In this document: piece by piece, positions 26,610 to 36,075 of the stretch | How positions within the stretch are numbered: the first letter of the stretch is position 1 | Layout of the letters: each line of letters opens with the position of its first letter | From: Legionella erythra | GTDB taxonomy: Bacteria; Pseudomonadota; Gammaproteobacteria; Legionellales; Legionellaceae | Assembly: GCF_001467615.1 (NCBI RefSeq) | Contig: NZ_LNYA01000023.1 | Location: 367,572 to 411,807 of the forward strand | DNA length: 44,236 bases | Direction: 5' to 3' | The notes under the pieces: model-generated | The model's input: only the letters and a program-made list of their open reading frames with translations | Databases searched by the model: none | What the model was told of the DNA's origin: nothing | Made by a program: the position numbers and the translations under genes

Positions 26610-28187
26610 ATGACTGAATTGACTTTTTCTCCCCGCCGGGCCTTGTTAAGCGTTTCTGACAAGCGGGGCATCATTGAACTGGGGCAGCTTTTAATCGCAC
26701 ATGGCATCGAAATCATCGCCACCGGCAACACCGCCGCCGGCTTAAAGTCTGCGGGCCTTGCCGTCACCGAAGTCAGTGAACGCACCGGTTTTCCGGAAAT
26801 TATGGACGGCCGCGTCAAAACCCTGCATCCAGCCATTCACGCCGCCCTGCTCGCACGGGGCGAGCAGGATAAGGCCGTGTTGAATGCCCAGGGTATTACC
26901 CCCATTGATTTGGTGATCGTTAATCTCTATCCCTTTGAACAGACAGTCAGCCAATCGTATTGTACGTTTGATGACGCCATTGCCCATATCGACATTGGCG
27001 GACCAACCATGATTCGTGCCGCCGCCAAAAACCATGATCATGTCGCAGTCCTCGTGTCGCCTGAGGATTACACCGCGCTTGAACAGTATCTAACCCTTAA
27101 AAAAATGCCTGCCGATTGGCGCCTGACCCTGGCTAAAAAGGCTTTTGCTCACACGGCAGCCTATGATGGGGCCGTCAGCAACTATCTGAACAGTCTGGAT
27201 GATGCGAAAAAGACCACGCCCTTCCCTGCGGTTTTCAGTACCCAGTTTCAGCAATGTTATGATTTGCGCTACGGTGAAAACCCGCACCAGCAAGCTGCTT
27301 TTTATGCCAACAGGCAAGCCGCCAGCGATTCGTTGGCGAAAGCAATGCTTCTGCAGGGCAAGCCGCTGTCCTATAATAATCTTCTTGATGCTGATGCGGC
27401 TTTGGACTGTGTCAAAGCAATGGATGTGACTATCCCCGCCTGTGTGATAGTCAAACATGGCAACCCCTGCGGCATTGCGGTCAGAGAGACTTTAATCAAA
27501 GCCTATCAACGCGCGTTTGAAACCGATCCCACCTCAAGCTTTGGCGGTATTTTGGCGTTTAATCAATGCGTGGATGAGGAAACGGCTCGCGGTGTTATTG
27601 ACAATCAATTCGCCGAAGTCCTTATCGCTCCGGCTTTTAGTGAACAGGCTCAGAGCGTCTTGCTTGCGAAACCCAATTTAAGGGTACTCGCCACCGGCCT
27701 GTTTAGCCATCATCCTGCCCCAGAGCTCAGCTTGCGCAGCATCAGCGGCGGTTTGCTCGTGCAAGACAGTGATCAACGCATCATTAACCCGGATGAATTG
27801 CAGGTGGTGACGCACAAGCAGCCTGCGCCTGATCAAATCAGGGATTTACTGTTCGCCTGGCGAGCCGTTAAATACGTGAAATCCAATGCCATTGTTTTTG
27901 CCAAAGAACAAGCCACCGTCGGCATTGGCGCTGGTCAAACCAGCCGGGTCATGAGTACGCGCATTGCCGCATGGCAGGCCGAACAAGCGGGTTTTTCCCT
28001 AAAAGGTGCAGTCATGGCGTCAGATGCCTTCATTCCCTTTGCCGACAACATCGAGATTGCCGCTAAAGCCGGCATTTCCGCCATTATCCAGCCTGGCGGC
28101 TCGCTGCGTGATCAAGGGGTGATTGATGCGGCCAATACCGCCAACCTGGCTATGATTTTTACAGGAAGTCGTCATTTCAGGCATTAA
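26610..28187 (+). CDS. purH: Bifunctional AICAR transformylase / IMP cyclohydrolase
   Basis: PurH does the last two steps to IMP. The 525-residue protein has the N-terminal MGS-like cyclohydrolase domain (RRALLSVSDKRGI, MDGRVKTLHP) and the C-terminal transformylase domain with KHGNPCGIA. The start at 26610 follows CTGGAGGA; an in-frame start at 26589 overlapping prmA is less likely. It ends the aroQ-accBC-prmA run. purA, the next step toward AMP, is at the other end of the window. Confidence 0.97.
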   Translation: MTELTFSPRRALLSVSDKRGIIELGQLLIAHGIEIIATGNTAAGLKSAGLAVTEVSERTGFPEIMDGRVKTLHPAIHAALLARGEQDKAVLNAQGITPIDLVIVNLYPFEQTVSQSYCTFDDAIAHIDIGGPTMIRAAAKNHDHVAVLVSPEDYTALEQYLTLKKMPADWRLTLAKKAFAHTAAYDGAVSNYLNSLDDAKKTTPFPAVFSTQFQQCYDLRYGENPHQQAAFYANRQAASDSLAKAMLLQGKPLSYNNLLDADAALDCVKAMDVTIPACVIVKHGNPCGIAVRETLIKAYQRAFETDPTSSFGGILAFNQCVDEETARGVIDNQFAEVLIAPAFSEQAQSVLLAKPNLRVLATGLFSHHPAPELSLRSISGGLLVQDSDQRIINPDELQVVTHKQPAPDQIRDLLFAWRAVKYVKSNAIVFAKEQATVGIGAGQTSRVMSTRIAAWQAEQAGFSLKGAVMASDAFIPFADNIEIAAKAGISAIIQPGGSLRDQGVIDAANTANLAMIFTGSRHFRH

Positions 28188-28279
28188 CAACAGCATCCGT
28201 CGTAAAAAATTTGCTGCGTCCTCCATTTTTTTTTGTTATTAATTGATATGGCAAAAACCCTCATTAAATGGAGATTAAG

Positions 28280-28843
28280 ATGGGCTTTACATTACCTAAA
28301 CACCTGAAGGATTTATTGAAGCAACTCAATAACTTGGCTGAAGATTACAAAAAAAGACGCCAAAGCAAAGACAGCGAGCGTTATTTCAGCATGTTTCGCT
28401 CGGCAACCAAAAACCCGGATAGGGAACAGGACGCGGAATTCATTGAAAATCTGGCTTCCTGGGTAGAGGCTAATAAAAGCAATTACTACAAACTCGATTA
28501 TGACTACTACAATGTGGACTATCAACAAATCGTCACTTACTTAAAAAAAGCCTTGTCCGGCATGCTCATGATCGAGTTGATTAAAATTTATGGCCCTCAC
28601 GGCGAAAATAAAACCGATAGTGCCCTGGGTGAAATTTTACTCGAGCAATTCAGCATTAAAAAATTCAGCGAAATACCCCAGGAACAAATCATTCAGTGCA
28701 TCGAAAGCCTGGAGCATTTGATTGATATCATCAATAAAACAACCAGTGACGATTGGATTAACGAGAATTACCGCGATGTCAGACTGGCCATTGATACGGC
28801 GTTAAAAGGCTATGAAGTAGAAACAAAAGCCACCTTAAGTTAA
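28280..28843 (+). CDS. Unknown small soluble protein, effector candidate
   Basis: I do not recognise this 187-residue protein. It is hydrophilic, predicted mostly alpha-helical, lysine- and tyrosine-rich (a KLDYDYYNVDYQQ stretch near residue 75), and has no signal peptide or membrane segment. The start at 28280 is chosen because GGAG lies six bases ahead; the ATG at 28268 is an alternative. Base composition is visibly more AT-rich than in purH. Composition, size and the hydrophilic C-terminus ending TKATLS fit Legionella-specific proteins, and a Dot/Icm substrate is possible but unproven. A hairpin follows. Confidence 0.7.
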   Translation: MGFTLPKHLKDLLKQLNNLAEDYKKRRQSKDSERYFSMFRSATKNPDREQDAEFIENLASWVEANKSNYYKLDYDYYNVDYQQIVTYLKKALSGMLMIELIKIYGPHGENKTDSALGEILLEQFSIKKFSEIPQEQIIQCIESLEHLIDIINKTTSDDWINENYRDVRLAIDTALKGYEVETKATLS

Positions 28844-28851
28844 TCTCTGAC

Positions 28852-28877
28852 GCTCTCCTGCTAAAAGCCGGGAGAGC
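28852..28877 (+). terminator. Hairpin behind the first unknown gene
   Basis: GCTCTCC (28852-28858) pairs with GGAGAGC (28871-28877), extended by two more pairs including one G-U, about nine bases after the stop codon. The U-run is poor. Confidence 0.5.
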
Positions 28878-28898
28878 ACTGTTCTAATAATTACTCAA

Positions 28899-28926
28899 TT
28901 GATTTATTTTTTTCTATCGTTATAAT
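28899..28926 (+). promoter_or_regulatory. Promoter of the second unknown gene
   Basis: TTGATT (28899-28904) and a perfect TATAAT (28921-28926) are 16 bases apart. The start codon at 28954 follows closely, giving a leader of about 20 bases. Confidence 0.65.
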
Positions 28927-28953
28927 GGCCTGCTTTTATAAAAGGCAATTTGT

Positions 28954-29400
28954 ATGATTGATGAAGAATTTGAACAATTGATTTCGGCATTTGACTCATT
29001 TTGGAACGAAACCATCGTCACGAGCTATATCCAAATCAAATCGTATTTGATGCAGGGTTATACTCCTCAAGCTTACAATGGTTTATCAAATTGTTTCACC
29101 CAGTATGCCAATTTAATTAATCAATTCGTCGCTGAAATGAAAGCCGTTTTTAGCCGGCACCACTTGAATAAACAGCAGCAAACCCGCCTTGTTAACTACA
29201 TGAACGAATGCCATGAAACCCGCACGGCAGATATTTTAGAGCTTAAGAAAATCGAATCCAGCCATAGAAAAGGTCATTTTCTACCGCTTCCTACATTGGA
29301 AGAACAGCTCAGCAGCGGGCAAATCTTTCCCGATAATCCCTGTTATCTCAATGTGCATTTCGACGACTCCGATAACCCCACCCCCTCTTTTTCCGCTTGA
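28954..29400 (+). CDS. Unknown small soluble protein, effector candidate
   Basis: This 148-residue protein matches no family I know. It is predicted alpha-helical from about 1 to 110 with an acidic start (MIDEEFEQL) and no membrane segment or signal peptide. The C-terminus is acidic followed by small polar residues (FDDSDNPTPSFSA), a composition seen in many Dot/Icm secretion signals; this is suggestive only. It has its own promoter and is AT-rich. An inverted repeat about 47 bases behind the stop may end the transcript. Confidence 0.7.
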   Translation: MIDEEFEQLISAFDSFWNETIVTSYIQIKSYLMQGYTPQAYNGLSNCFTQYANLINQFVAEMKAVFSRHHLNKQQQTRLVNYMNECHETRTADILELKKIESSHRKGHFLPLPTLEEQLSSGQIFPDNPCYLNVHFDDSDNPTPSFSA

Positions 29401-29446
29401 GATTCCTTGCTCAGGGATGAGTCATCACGCCTGACTTTAGGTAACA

Positions 29447-29463
29447 TACCGTTCAAAACGGTA
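29447..29463 (+). terminator. Inverted repeat upstream of the GGDEF-EAL gene
   Basis: TACCGTT (29447-29453) and AACGGTA (29457-29463) form a 7-bp palindrome with a CAA spacer, followed by AATTTTATT. It could be a weak terminator for the preceding gene or a regulator site for the following one. Confidence 0.35.
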
Positions 29464-29539
29464 AATTTTATTACACTTTTCATTGCAGTTTACTTATTCA
29501 TCAACTAAATATTAACATAAGTGAATCAAGAGCAATTCA

Positions 29540-31222
29540 ATGGATAACATTAAGTTTAGCCTCGAGAACAATGCTCGTCTGTTAAAAAGCAAAGTGAGCG
29601 GGTATGCAATTTTGGGGCTTTGCATTTCTGTTATCGCTATTTTCTCAGCAACCCTCGCGGTCTCCTATCAAATGACCGGCGGCATTTCACTGGAAGGCAT
29701 CATTCTTGCTCAGAAAAGCAACATCGCCTTGATTATTCTCGACTTGACCCCCCTTGTGTTTATGTTCTGGGGCCAATCCCTAAGCTCGGTAATGTCCTAC
29801 ACCGCCGGGGCAATGGTGGTGGATCAGACCAACGAACTGCGCATGCAGACGTCCGAACTGGCGTTAAGGGCCCAACATGAGTCAAGCCACGACTCCCTGA
29901 CCGACTTACCAAACCGCGTCCTCTTTGTTGACCGGCTCAATCAAGCGTTAAGCGCGATGCGCGGCCGTGAGGGCAAGCTTGCGGTAATTCTGATTAATAT
30001 CAATAATTTTAAAGAATTGAATGCCGGTTTCGGCAGTTATAATGCGGATAGATTACTTAAACAATTTTCACAGCGCCTAAAATGCACCACCGACGACCCC
30101 ATGACCTTGGCGCGCTTGGGCGGCGACGAATTTGCCATCCTCCACCCCCACATTGAAGCCGAAAAAGACATTTACGCCATCGTTAAGAAATTGCAGAAAG
30201 CCTTAGCCATTAATTTTGTCTTAGACAGCGTGGCCATCGATGTCACGGCCACCGTCGGCGTGACCTTTTATCCTGATCACGGCAAGGATGAAGATACCCT
30301 CATGCAACGCGCCAATATCGCCATTTATCACGCCAAGCAGAACAACAAGGAATTTGTGGTTTACGAATCCTTCATGGAGCGGGAATGTCCCAATAAGCTG
30401 ATTTTGATGAGTGAATTAAAAAAGGCTATTGAAAGCGAGCAATTATTAATCTATTTCCAACCGAAAGTGGAACTCGCCACTGGTAAAATTAAAGGCTGTG
30501 AAGCCCTGCTGCGTTGGTCGCACCCCACCTTTGGCATGATGAACGCGGAGAAATTTATTCCTGTGGCCGAGCGAACGGGCCTCATTAAATCGTTAAGTCA
30601 TTATGTTTTAAAACAAGCCATAGACAGTGCCAGCAAATGGCGCAAAAACGGCGTAGACATCGAGTTATCCATTAACCTCTCCGCCATTGACGTCATTGAT
30701 ATTGAGCTGCCCTACACGCTGGAGAGCCTACTCAGTATTTATGAGTTTCCTGCCAACCTCTTGAAAGTGGAATTGATTGAAAGTTTTTATCTGACCGACC
30801 GAACCCGCGCCATTGAAGTGATTAACCGCCTGGCGGCCCTGGGGATTAAAATATCCATTGATGATTTCGGCACTGGGTACTCCTCCTTTATTTATCTGAC
30901 GGAATTACCCATCAATGAGGTAAAAATAGACAAATCCTTTATTTTAAGCCTGAATGAAGACAGCAAAAAACGCAGCATTGTCGATGCCATGATTAAGCTC
31001 GCCGGCGCCTTGAACCTTAACGTGGTTGCGGAAGGCATTGAGACAATGCAGCATTACACCATACTTAAATCCATGGGTTGCAAGTATGGTCAGGGCTTTT
31101 ATTTCAGTGAAGCAGTCGATGCTGAATCCCTGCAAGCCATTGTCAAATCTGAAGCATTCCTGCCGCAGAAATCACCCGAGGCGTTAGCTGCTGCGGCTAA
31201 AATCCATGCCCTTTCGAATTGA
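29540..31222 (+). CDS. Membrane-anchored GGDEF-EAL protein, probable c-di-GMP phosphodiesterase
   Basis: The 560-residue protein has two N-terminal membrane helices (about 22-43 and 63-81), a GGDEF domain (about 116-280) and an EAL domain (about 290-535). The EAL catalytic set is present: EALLRW (321-326), Asn379, Glu411, DDFGTGYSS (441-449), Lys462 and EGIET (498-502). The GGDEF string itself is intact (194-198), but the usual metal-binding DxD before FK reads NIN (Asn153, Asn155), so cyclase activity is doubtful while GTP binding could remain. No PAS or other sensor domain is visible; the short region between the helices may sense a signal. Confidence 0.92.
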   Translation: MDNIKFSLENNARLLKSKVSGYAILGLCISVIAIFSATLAVSYQMTGGISLEGIILAQKSNIALIILDLTPLVFMFWGQSLSSVMSYTAGAMVVDQTNELRMQTSELALRAQHESSHDSLTDLPNRVLFVDRLNQALSAMRGREGKLAVILININNFKELNAGFGSYNADRLLKQFSQRLKCTTDDPMTLARLGGDEFAILHPHIEAEKDIYAIVKKLQKALAINFVLDSVAIDVTATVGVTFYPDHGKDEDTLMQRANIAIYHAKQNNKEFVVYESFMERECPNKLILMSELKKAIESEQLLIYFQPKVELATGKIKGCEALLRWSHPTFGMMNAEKFIPVAERTGLIKSLSHYVLKQAIDSASKWRKNGVDIELSINLSAIDVIDIELPYTLESLLSIYEFPANLLKVELIESFYLTDRTRAIEVINRLAALGIKISIDDFGTGYSSFIYLTELPINEVKIDKSFILSLNEDSKKRSIVDAMIKLAGALNLNVVAEGIETMQHYTILKSMGCKYGQGFYFSEAVDAESLQAIVKSEAFLPQKSPEALAAAAKIHALSN

Positions 31223-31240
31223 TACGGTTAATTCTCCTGA

Positions 31241-31270
31241 TTGATTTCATGACTTAATCATCGCTAAACT
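31241..31270 (+). promoter_or_regulatory. Candidate promoter of the copper ATPase gene
   Basis: TTGATT (31241-31246) and TAAACT (31265-31270) are separated by 18 bases, 42 bases ahead of the start codon. No CueR-type palindrome is visible. Confidence 0.4.
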
Positions 31271-31312
31271 GAGAATGAACCTGCACTATGATTTGGCAAA
31301 AGGGATAAGCCT

Positions 31313-33526
31313 ATGGAGAACGACCAGCAACCGTCACACCAAGCCAAGCCAGAAACGGGCCCGGCATCCTGTTGCCATCATGCCCACCCAGCCGCAACAG
31401 CTTCAAAACAGCCTTTACATGGCCAAATCATATACATTTGCCCCATGCATCCTGAGGTCAGGCAGGAGACTCCCGGCGTCTGCCCCTTATGCGGCATGGC
31501 CCTGGAAGCGGATGTCATCACCCACGAGGCTCCGGAAAATCCTGAATACCTGGACATGCGCCGCCGATTCATCGTGGCACTCATCCTTACCCTGCCGGTC
31601 TTTGTGCTGGCCATGGGAGAGCACTTTTTTTATCACCTCATTGCCATACCGATAACCATCGGTCTGCAACTGCTATTCAGCACACCCGTAGTCCTGTGGA
31701 GCGGCTGGCCTTTTTTTTACCGGGGTTGGCAATCGTTGCGAACCGGCCATATGAACATGTTCACGCTGATAGCGATTGGAACCGGTACCGCCTGGTTCTA
31801 CAGCCTCATCGCTACTCTTTTGCCTGGCCTGTTTCCAGGCGAGCTTAAAAGCACTACAGGCTTTCCTCCGGTGTATTTTGAAGCAGCGGCAGTCATTGTC
31901 ACGCTGGTGTTGCTAGGTCAGATTCTTGAATTGAAAGCCCGCGAAAAAACAGGCGGCGCCATCAAAGCGCTTCTGGACTTATCGCCAACCATCGCCCACC
32001 GCATTGATGCCTCGGGGCATGAAGAGGATCTTACCCTGGACGCGGTTGAAGCGGATGATTTGCTGCGCGTTAAACCCGGGGAAAAAATCCCGGTCGACGG
32101 AATCATTGTTGAAGGCCAAAGCGACGTGGATGAATCCATGCTGACCGGTGAGCCCTTGCCTGTGAGTAAGGCAAGCGGTGACGAGGTCATTGGCGCCACA
32201 CTCAATCAAACCGGTAGTTTCCTGATGAAAGCCCGGCAGGTAGGGAATAACACCTTGCTGTCGCGCATGATAAAACTGGTCGCCGAAGCGCAGCGCAGCC
32301 GCGCACCGGTGCAGCGTTTAGCCGATAGCGTGTCATCCTGGTTTGTACCCATCGTCATGACGATTGCCATCCTGTCCTTTGATATCTGGTTATTTTTAGG
32401 ACCTGAACCCAGCTTAAGCTATGCCCTGACAGTCGGTATTGCCGTGTTGATTATCGCCTGCCCCTGCGCCCTGGGCTTGGCCACACCCATGTCGATTATG
32501 GTGGGGATAGGCCAAGGCGCCGGGCAGGGAATTTTAATTAAAAACGCCGAAGCGCTCGAAACCATGGAAAAAATCACGGCACTCGTCGTCGATAAAACCG
32601 GCACATTAACCGAAGGGAAACCATCCTTAACCCAGGTTATCAGTTTAAATCGACCGGATAAAGAATTATTAAGCTATGCTGCGGCGCTTGAAACCCACAG
32701 CGAACACCCACTGGCCAAAGCCTTTACCGCGGCTGCGGCGCGTCATCATCTGGCCCTGCCATCCGGCAGTCATTTTCAGGCCCATCCCGGGTGCGGCATC
32801 ACCGGTCTTATTGACAACAACTTAATTGCGCTTGGCAATCAAAAACTCATGGAAAACCTGTCTATTGATGTGAAAAAACTGGCGTCTCAGGCCACTGCAT
32901 GGCAAAGCCAGGGCGCATCGGTGCTGTTCATGGCCATTGATCAGCAATTGGCAAGCCTTTTCGTCATTCAGGATACAATCAAAGAGACAACCGCAGCCGC
33001 CATTCAGCAATTAAAGGCCTCAAAACTCCATGTGGTCATGCTGACCGGTGATAATCAGGCGACCGCCCAGTATGTAGGTCAGCAACTTGGCATTGATGAC
33101 ATCATCGCCGATGTGCTCCCTGAAGAAAAACACCGCCATATCATGGCCTTGAAGGCGAAGGGGTATCGGGTCGCCATGGCCGGCGATGGCATCAATGACG
33201 CCCCGGCCCTGGCGGAGGCTGACATTGGTATCGCCATGGGCACCGGCAGCGACATTGCCATTGAAAGCGCGGGCATGACCCTGCTTCATGGCGATTTGCA
33301 AGGCATCGTCAAAGCCCGCCGCCTGTCCACCCTGACCATGAGGAATATCCGTCAAAATCTGTTTTTTGCTTTTGTTTACAACCTGGCGGGTGTGCCTGTT
33401 GCGGCCGGTATTCTTTACCCCTTTTACGGGGTATTGCTAAACCTCATGATTGCTGCGGCAGCCATGTCATTAAGTTCCGTGTCGGTCATCGCCAATGCCT
33501 TGCGCCTGCGTTGGCAGAAAATATAG
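31313..33526 (+). CDS. copA: Copper-exporting P1B-type ATPase
   Basis: CopA pumps Cu(I) out of the cytoplasm. The 737-residue protein has a His/Cys-rich N-terminus (CCHHAHP), a heavy-metal-binding domain (CPMHPEV at 43-49, then CPLCGM at 57-62) in place of the usual ferredoxin-like domains, and eight membrane helices. CPC is at 383-385, the phosphorylated Asp427 in DKTGT, TGE in the actuator domain, and GDGINDAP in the P domain. The sequence closely resembles, as I recall it, the structurally solved L. pneumophila CopA. Codons and motifs are complete. A periplasmic HxH protein follows on the same strand. Confidence 0.97.
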   Translation: MENDQQPSHQAKPETGPASCCHHAHPAATASKQPLHGQIIYICPMHPEVRQETPGVCPLCGMALEADVITHEAPENPEYLDMRRRFIVALILTLPVFVLAMGEHFFYHLIAIPITIGLQLLFSTPVVLWSGWPFFYRGWQSLRTGHMNMFTLIAIGTGTAWFYSLIATLLPGLFPGELKSTTGFPPVYFEAAAVIVTLVLLGQILELKAREKTGGAIKALLDLSPTIAHRIDASGHEEDLTLDAVEADDLLRVKPGEKIPVDGIIVEGQSDVDESMLTGEPLPVSKASGDEVIGATLNQTGSFLMKARQVGNNTLLSRMIKLVAEAQRSRAPVQRLADSVSSWFVPIVMTIAILSFDIWLFLGPEPSLSYALTVGIAVLIIACPCALGLATPMSIMVGIGQGAGQGILIKNAEALETMEKITALVVDKTGTLTEGKPSLTQVISLNRPDKELLSYAAALETHSEHPLAKAFTAAAARHHLALPSGSHFQAHPGCGITGLIDNNLIALGNQKLMENLSIDVKKLASQATAWQSQGASVLFMAIDQQLASLFVIQDTIKETTAAAIQQLKASKLHVVMLTGDNQATAQYVGQQLGIDDIIADVLPEEKHRHIMALKAKGYRVAMAGDGINDAPALAEADIGIAMGTGSDIAIESAGMTLLHGDLQGIVKARRLSTLTMRNIRQNLFFAFVYNLAGVPVAAGILYPFYGVLLNLMIAAAAMSLSSVSVIANALRLRWQKI

Positions 33527-33600
33527 CCCGCAATACATTATCCTGGCTTTTGAGAAGCAACCCCCTATAATTGAGCCACCTTTACACCCAAGGATGCATA

Positions 33601-34398
33601 ATGAACCGTCTGATGCTCTTTTTCGTGGCCTGCCTCACGTGGTCCAACACCTTTTCCGCCTCACCAGCCTCGGATACCTTGTCTGACCACATCAAATTGA
33701 CCCTTGTAAAAACCGTAGCCCAGGGTAATCATCAAAACGTATTCTTTAAGCTCGTTAACCAGAAAACGGGAAAACCTGTCTTATTGGATGAATTAAAGAC
33801 CGTCCATACCCGCCGCATTCATTTGCTTATCATTGACCAGAACCTCAACGATTACAGCCATGTGCACAGCCACCCGACTCAGGAGCCCGGCGTTTATGAG
33901 TTCCATTGGCAACCTCAAAACAACCCGGGCAATTACAACCTGTGGGCGGACATCACCTTAAACAAAGACAACCAGCATGCCTACCTGCTCACCCCGCTCA
34001 TGAGGACAAGCGATAAACCGGCCGTTATCCATCGCAAAGCCTTTGCTGAATCCACCGTCGACGGGTTTCATTTTGCCTTATCCTTTAACCCAACATCGGT
34101 GCATGCCGGCGAAGCTGCCATGGGAAAAATCATGATCACCAACAGCCAGGGCAAGCCCGTCACTGCCCTTGAGCCGGTTATGGGCGCCTTTGCTCATCTC
34201 GTTGGCTTTGATGATGATTTCAAGACAGTGATTCATATTCACCCCATGGGTAAAGAACCAACCAAGCCTACCGATCGTGGCGGGCCGCTGCTTGAGTTTC
34301 ATCTTGAGGCTGAAAAAGCGGGATTTATTAAATTGTTCGCCCAGGTAAAAATTAACGGACGAGAATTGTATGTGCCCTTTGGCATTCAGGTCGAATAA
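33601..34398 (+). CDS. Periplasmic protein with two HxH-bearing halves, likely metal-linked
   Basis: The 265-residue product has a signal peptide (about 1-20). Two similar beta-rich halves follow: the first holds IHLLIIDQ then YSHVHSHP (His74, His87, His89, His91), the second AHLVGFDD then VIHIHP (His199, His212, His214). Each half then has a segment EFHW/EFHL and an aromatic or hydrophobic strand, so the protein looks like a tandem duplication of a FixH/YtkA-like or cupredoxin-type domain. The spacing of histidines suits metal binding. Position 74 bases behind copA points to periplasmic copper handling, which is inference. The start is chosen at 33601 behind AAGGATG; a TATAAT box lies at 33566-33571. 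Confidence 0.75.
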   Translation: MNRLMLFFVACLTWSNTFSASPASDTLSDHIKLTLVKTVAQGNHQNVFFKLVNQKTGKPVLLDELKTVHTRRIHLLIIDQNLNDYSHVHSHPTQEPGVYEFHWQPQNNPGNYNLWADITLNKDNQHAYLLTPLMRTSDKPAVIHRKAFAESTVDGFHFALSFNPTSVHAGEAAMGKIMITNSQGKPVTALEPVMGAFAHLVGFDDDFKTVIHIHPMGKEPTKPTDRGGPLLEFHLEAEKAGFIKLFAQVKINGRELYVPFGIQVE

Positions 34399-34402
34399 GG
34401 GC

Positions 34403-34422
34403 GGGCTGGGTAAGCCCAGCCC
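34403..34422. terminator. Hairpin between the HxH protein gene and mdh
   Basis: GGGCTGGG (34403-34410) pairs with CCCAGCCC (34415-34422) around a TAAG loop, between the convergent stops at 34398 and 34437. No U-run is present on either strand, so it is a GC-rich barrier and not a classical terminator. Confidence 0.55.
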
Positions 34423-34436
34423 TGGATGAATAGCGG

Positions 34437-35423
34437 TTAATCCAGTAAACCCAACTCGATGACCGCATCGCGTTCCTGACGCAACTCGTCCAGCGTGGCA
34501 TGGAATTTACCCTGGCTGAAGTCATTCATGGGCAAACCTTCAATGACTTCCAGACGGCCATTGGTGCGGCGGCAGGGGTAGGAGAAAATCAAGCCCTTAT
34601 CGACACCGTATTCGCCATTGGAGCTTAGGCACATGGAGAACGATTCATTGGCCGGCGTGTCATTGAGCAGGTTGTTAACCCCGCGAATGACCGCATTGGC
34701 TGCCGAGGCGGCAGAAGACAGGCCGCGCGCTTTTAAAATCGCTGCGCCGCGTTGCTGGACAGTGCTCACGAATGTTTCTTTTAACCAGGTTTCGTCGTGA
34801 ATCACACTGGCTGCGGATTGACCATTGATCTTGGCATTGTAAAAATCAGGATACTGCGTGGATGAATGATTTCCCCAGATAGTCATCTCTGTCACGGCGG
34901 TAATATCCACACCCGCTTTTTTGGCCAACTGGGTACGGGCACGCAATTCATCGAGCGTCGTCATGGCGAAGAATCGGTCGGCAGGAATGTCTTTGGCGCT
35001 GTTTTTGGCAATCAGGCAATTGGTGTTGCAGGGATTACCCACGACAAAGACCCGGACATCATCGGCTGCATTATTGTTAATGGCCTGACCTTGCTGCGTA
35101 AAGATACCGCCGTTAATTTTTAACAAATCCGAACGCTCCATGCCCTGTTTACGCGGTACAGAGCCCACTAACAAAGCCCAGTTCACCCCGCTCATGGCCT
35201 TATTCAAATCGGAGGTGCAGACGATGCTGTCCAATAAAGGAAAAGCACAGTCATCCAGTTCCATGGCGACCCCTTCCAATGCAGGCAGGGCCTGCTCTAA
35301 CTCGAGCAAATGCAATTTGACTTTGGTGTTTGGGCCAAACATTTGCCCGGAGGCAATGCGAAACAGTAAGGCATAGCCAATCTGGCCGGCAGCGCCTGTA
35401 ACAGCGACGGTAACTTTATTCAT
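34437..35423 (-). CDS. mdh: Malate dehydrogenase, 328-residue type
   Basis: The enzyme interconverts malate and oxaloacetate in the TCA cycle. The start at 35423 gives [23 protein letters not shown], with the Rossmann loop GAAGQIG at residues 10-16. [12 protein letters not shown], the R-x-Q-L-A-K segment and the catalytic-histidine region [12 protein letters not shown] match the cytosolic-type bacterial mdh (the group near Aquaspirillum/Burkholderia), not the E. coli form. The start codon overlaps the nudE stop by eight bases, so translation of the pair is likely coupled. Confidence 0.97.
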   Translation of the reverse strand: MNKVTVAVTGAAGQIGYALLFRIASGQMFGPNTKVKLHLLELEQALPALEGVAMELDDCAFPLLDSIVCTSDLNKAMSGVNWALLVGSVPRKQGMERSDLLKINGGIFTQQGQAINNNAADDVRVFVVGNPCNTNCLIAKNSAKDIPADRFFAMTTLDELRARTQLAKKAGVDITAVTEMTIWGNHSSTQYPDFYNAKINGQSAASVIHDETWLKETFVSTVQQRGAAILKARGLSSAASAANAVIRGVNNLLNDTPANESFSMCLSSNGEYGVDKGLIFSYPCRRTNGRLEVIEGLPMNDFSQGKFHATLDELRQERDAVIELGLLD

Positions 35424-35973
35424 TATTTTTTTCCTCATTTAACCATTTTTTAACCAATAAAAGCGCGGCAATGCTCCGTGCTTCAGAAAAATCGGGCCTC
35501 AATAACAGGTCGTCGCTCGCGCTTAACGGCCATTCGATGACATCAAGCGGTTCTGGCTCATCCCCTTTTAATCGGGAAGGGTACAAGCCTCTGGCTAAAA
35601 CCAAATCAAGTCGAGCACCAAAATAACCGGGCGCCAAGGTCATTGACCGGATCCAGTCGATTTGCCTGGCCGCAAAACCCACCTCTTCCTGCAGTTCACG
35701 ATTTGCAGCCTCGGTTACTGATTCACCCTGTTCAATCAATCCTTTGGGAAAAGCCAGTTCGTAACTATCGATACCGGCTGCGTATTCACGAACGAGCAGT
35801 ATAGACTCACTGGCCGTCAATGCAACCACCAGCACTGCACCATGTCCATGGCTGCGGATACGCTCATAGACGCGTTGGGCACCATTGGAAAAATGCAACT
35901 GCAATTGCTCAACCGTGAACAAGTTGGATTTGGCAATGACCGTTTTTTTCTTGCAAACCGGTTTTTCTCGCAT
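35416..35973 (-). CDS. nudE: NudE-like Nudix ADP-compound hydrolase
   Basis: The start at 35973 (185 residues) fits the NudE family and leaves about 100 bases to the divergent hemW. The longer frame to 36048 would leave only 27 bases. The Nudix box is complete: G-x5-E-x7-REL-x-EE-x-GF, starting GLIEQGES. Ahead of it lie [14 protein letters not shown] and [12 protein letters not shown], both strongly NudE-like. It hydrolyses ADP-ribose, NADH or diadenosine polyphosphates in relatives. The last bases overlap mdh. Confidence 0.92.
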   Translation of the reverse strand: MREKPVCKKKTVIAKSNLFTVEQLQLHFSNGAQRVYERIRSHGHGAVLVVALTASESILLVREYAAGIDSYELAFPKGLIEQGESVTEAANRELQEEVGFAARQIDWIRSMTLAPGYFGARLDLVLARGLYPSRLKGDEPEPLDVIEWPLSASDDLLLRPDFSEARSIAALLLVKKWLNEEKNNE

Positions 35974-36075
35974 CCCGTCTACCTGACTATCCTCAATGAG
36001 TACCGCGTCTTTTTGTGACAAAACCGTTATCATGATACTATTGCCCATTCCAACAAGCCAGCCTGATTTTAGTTC

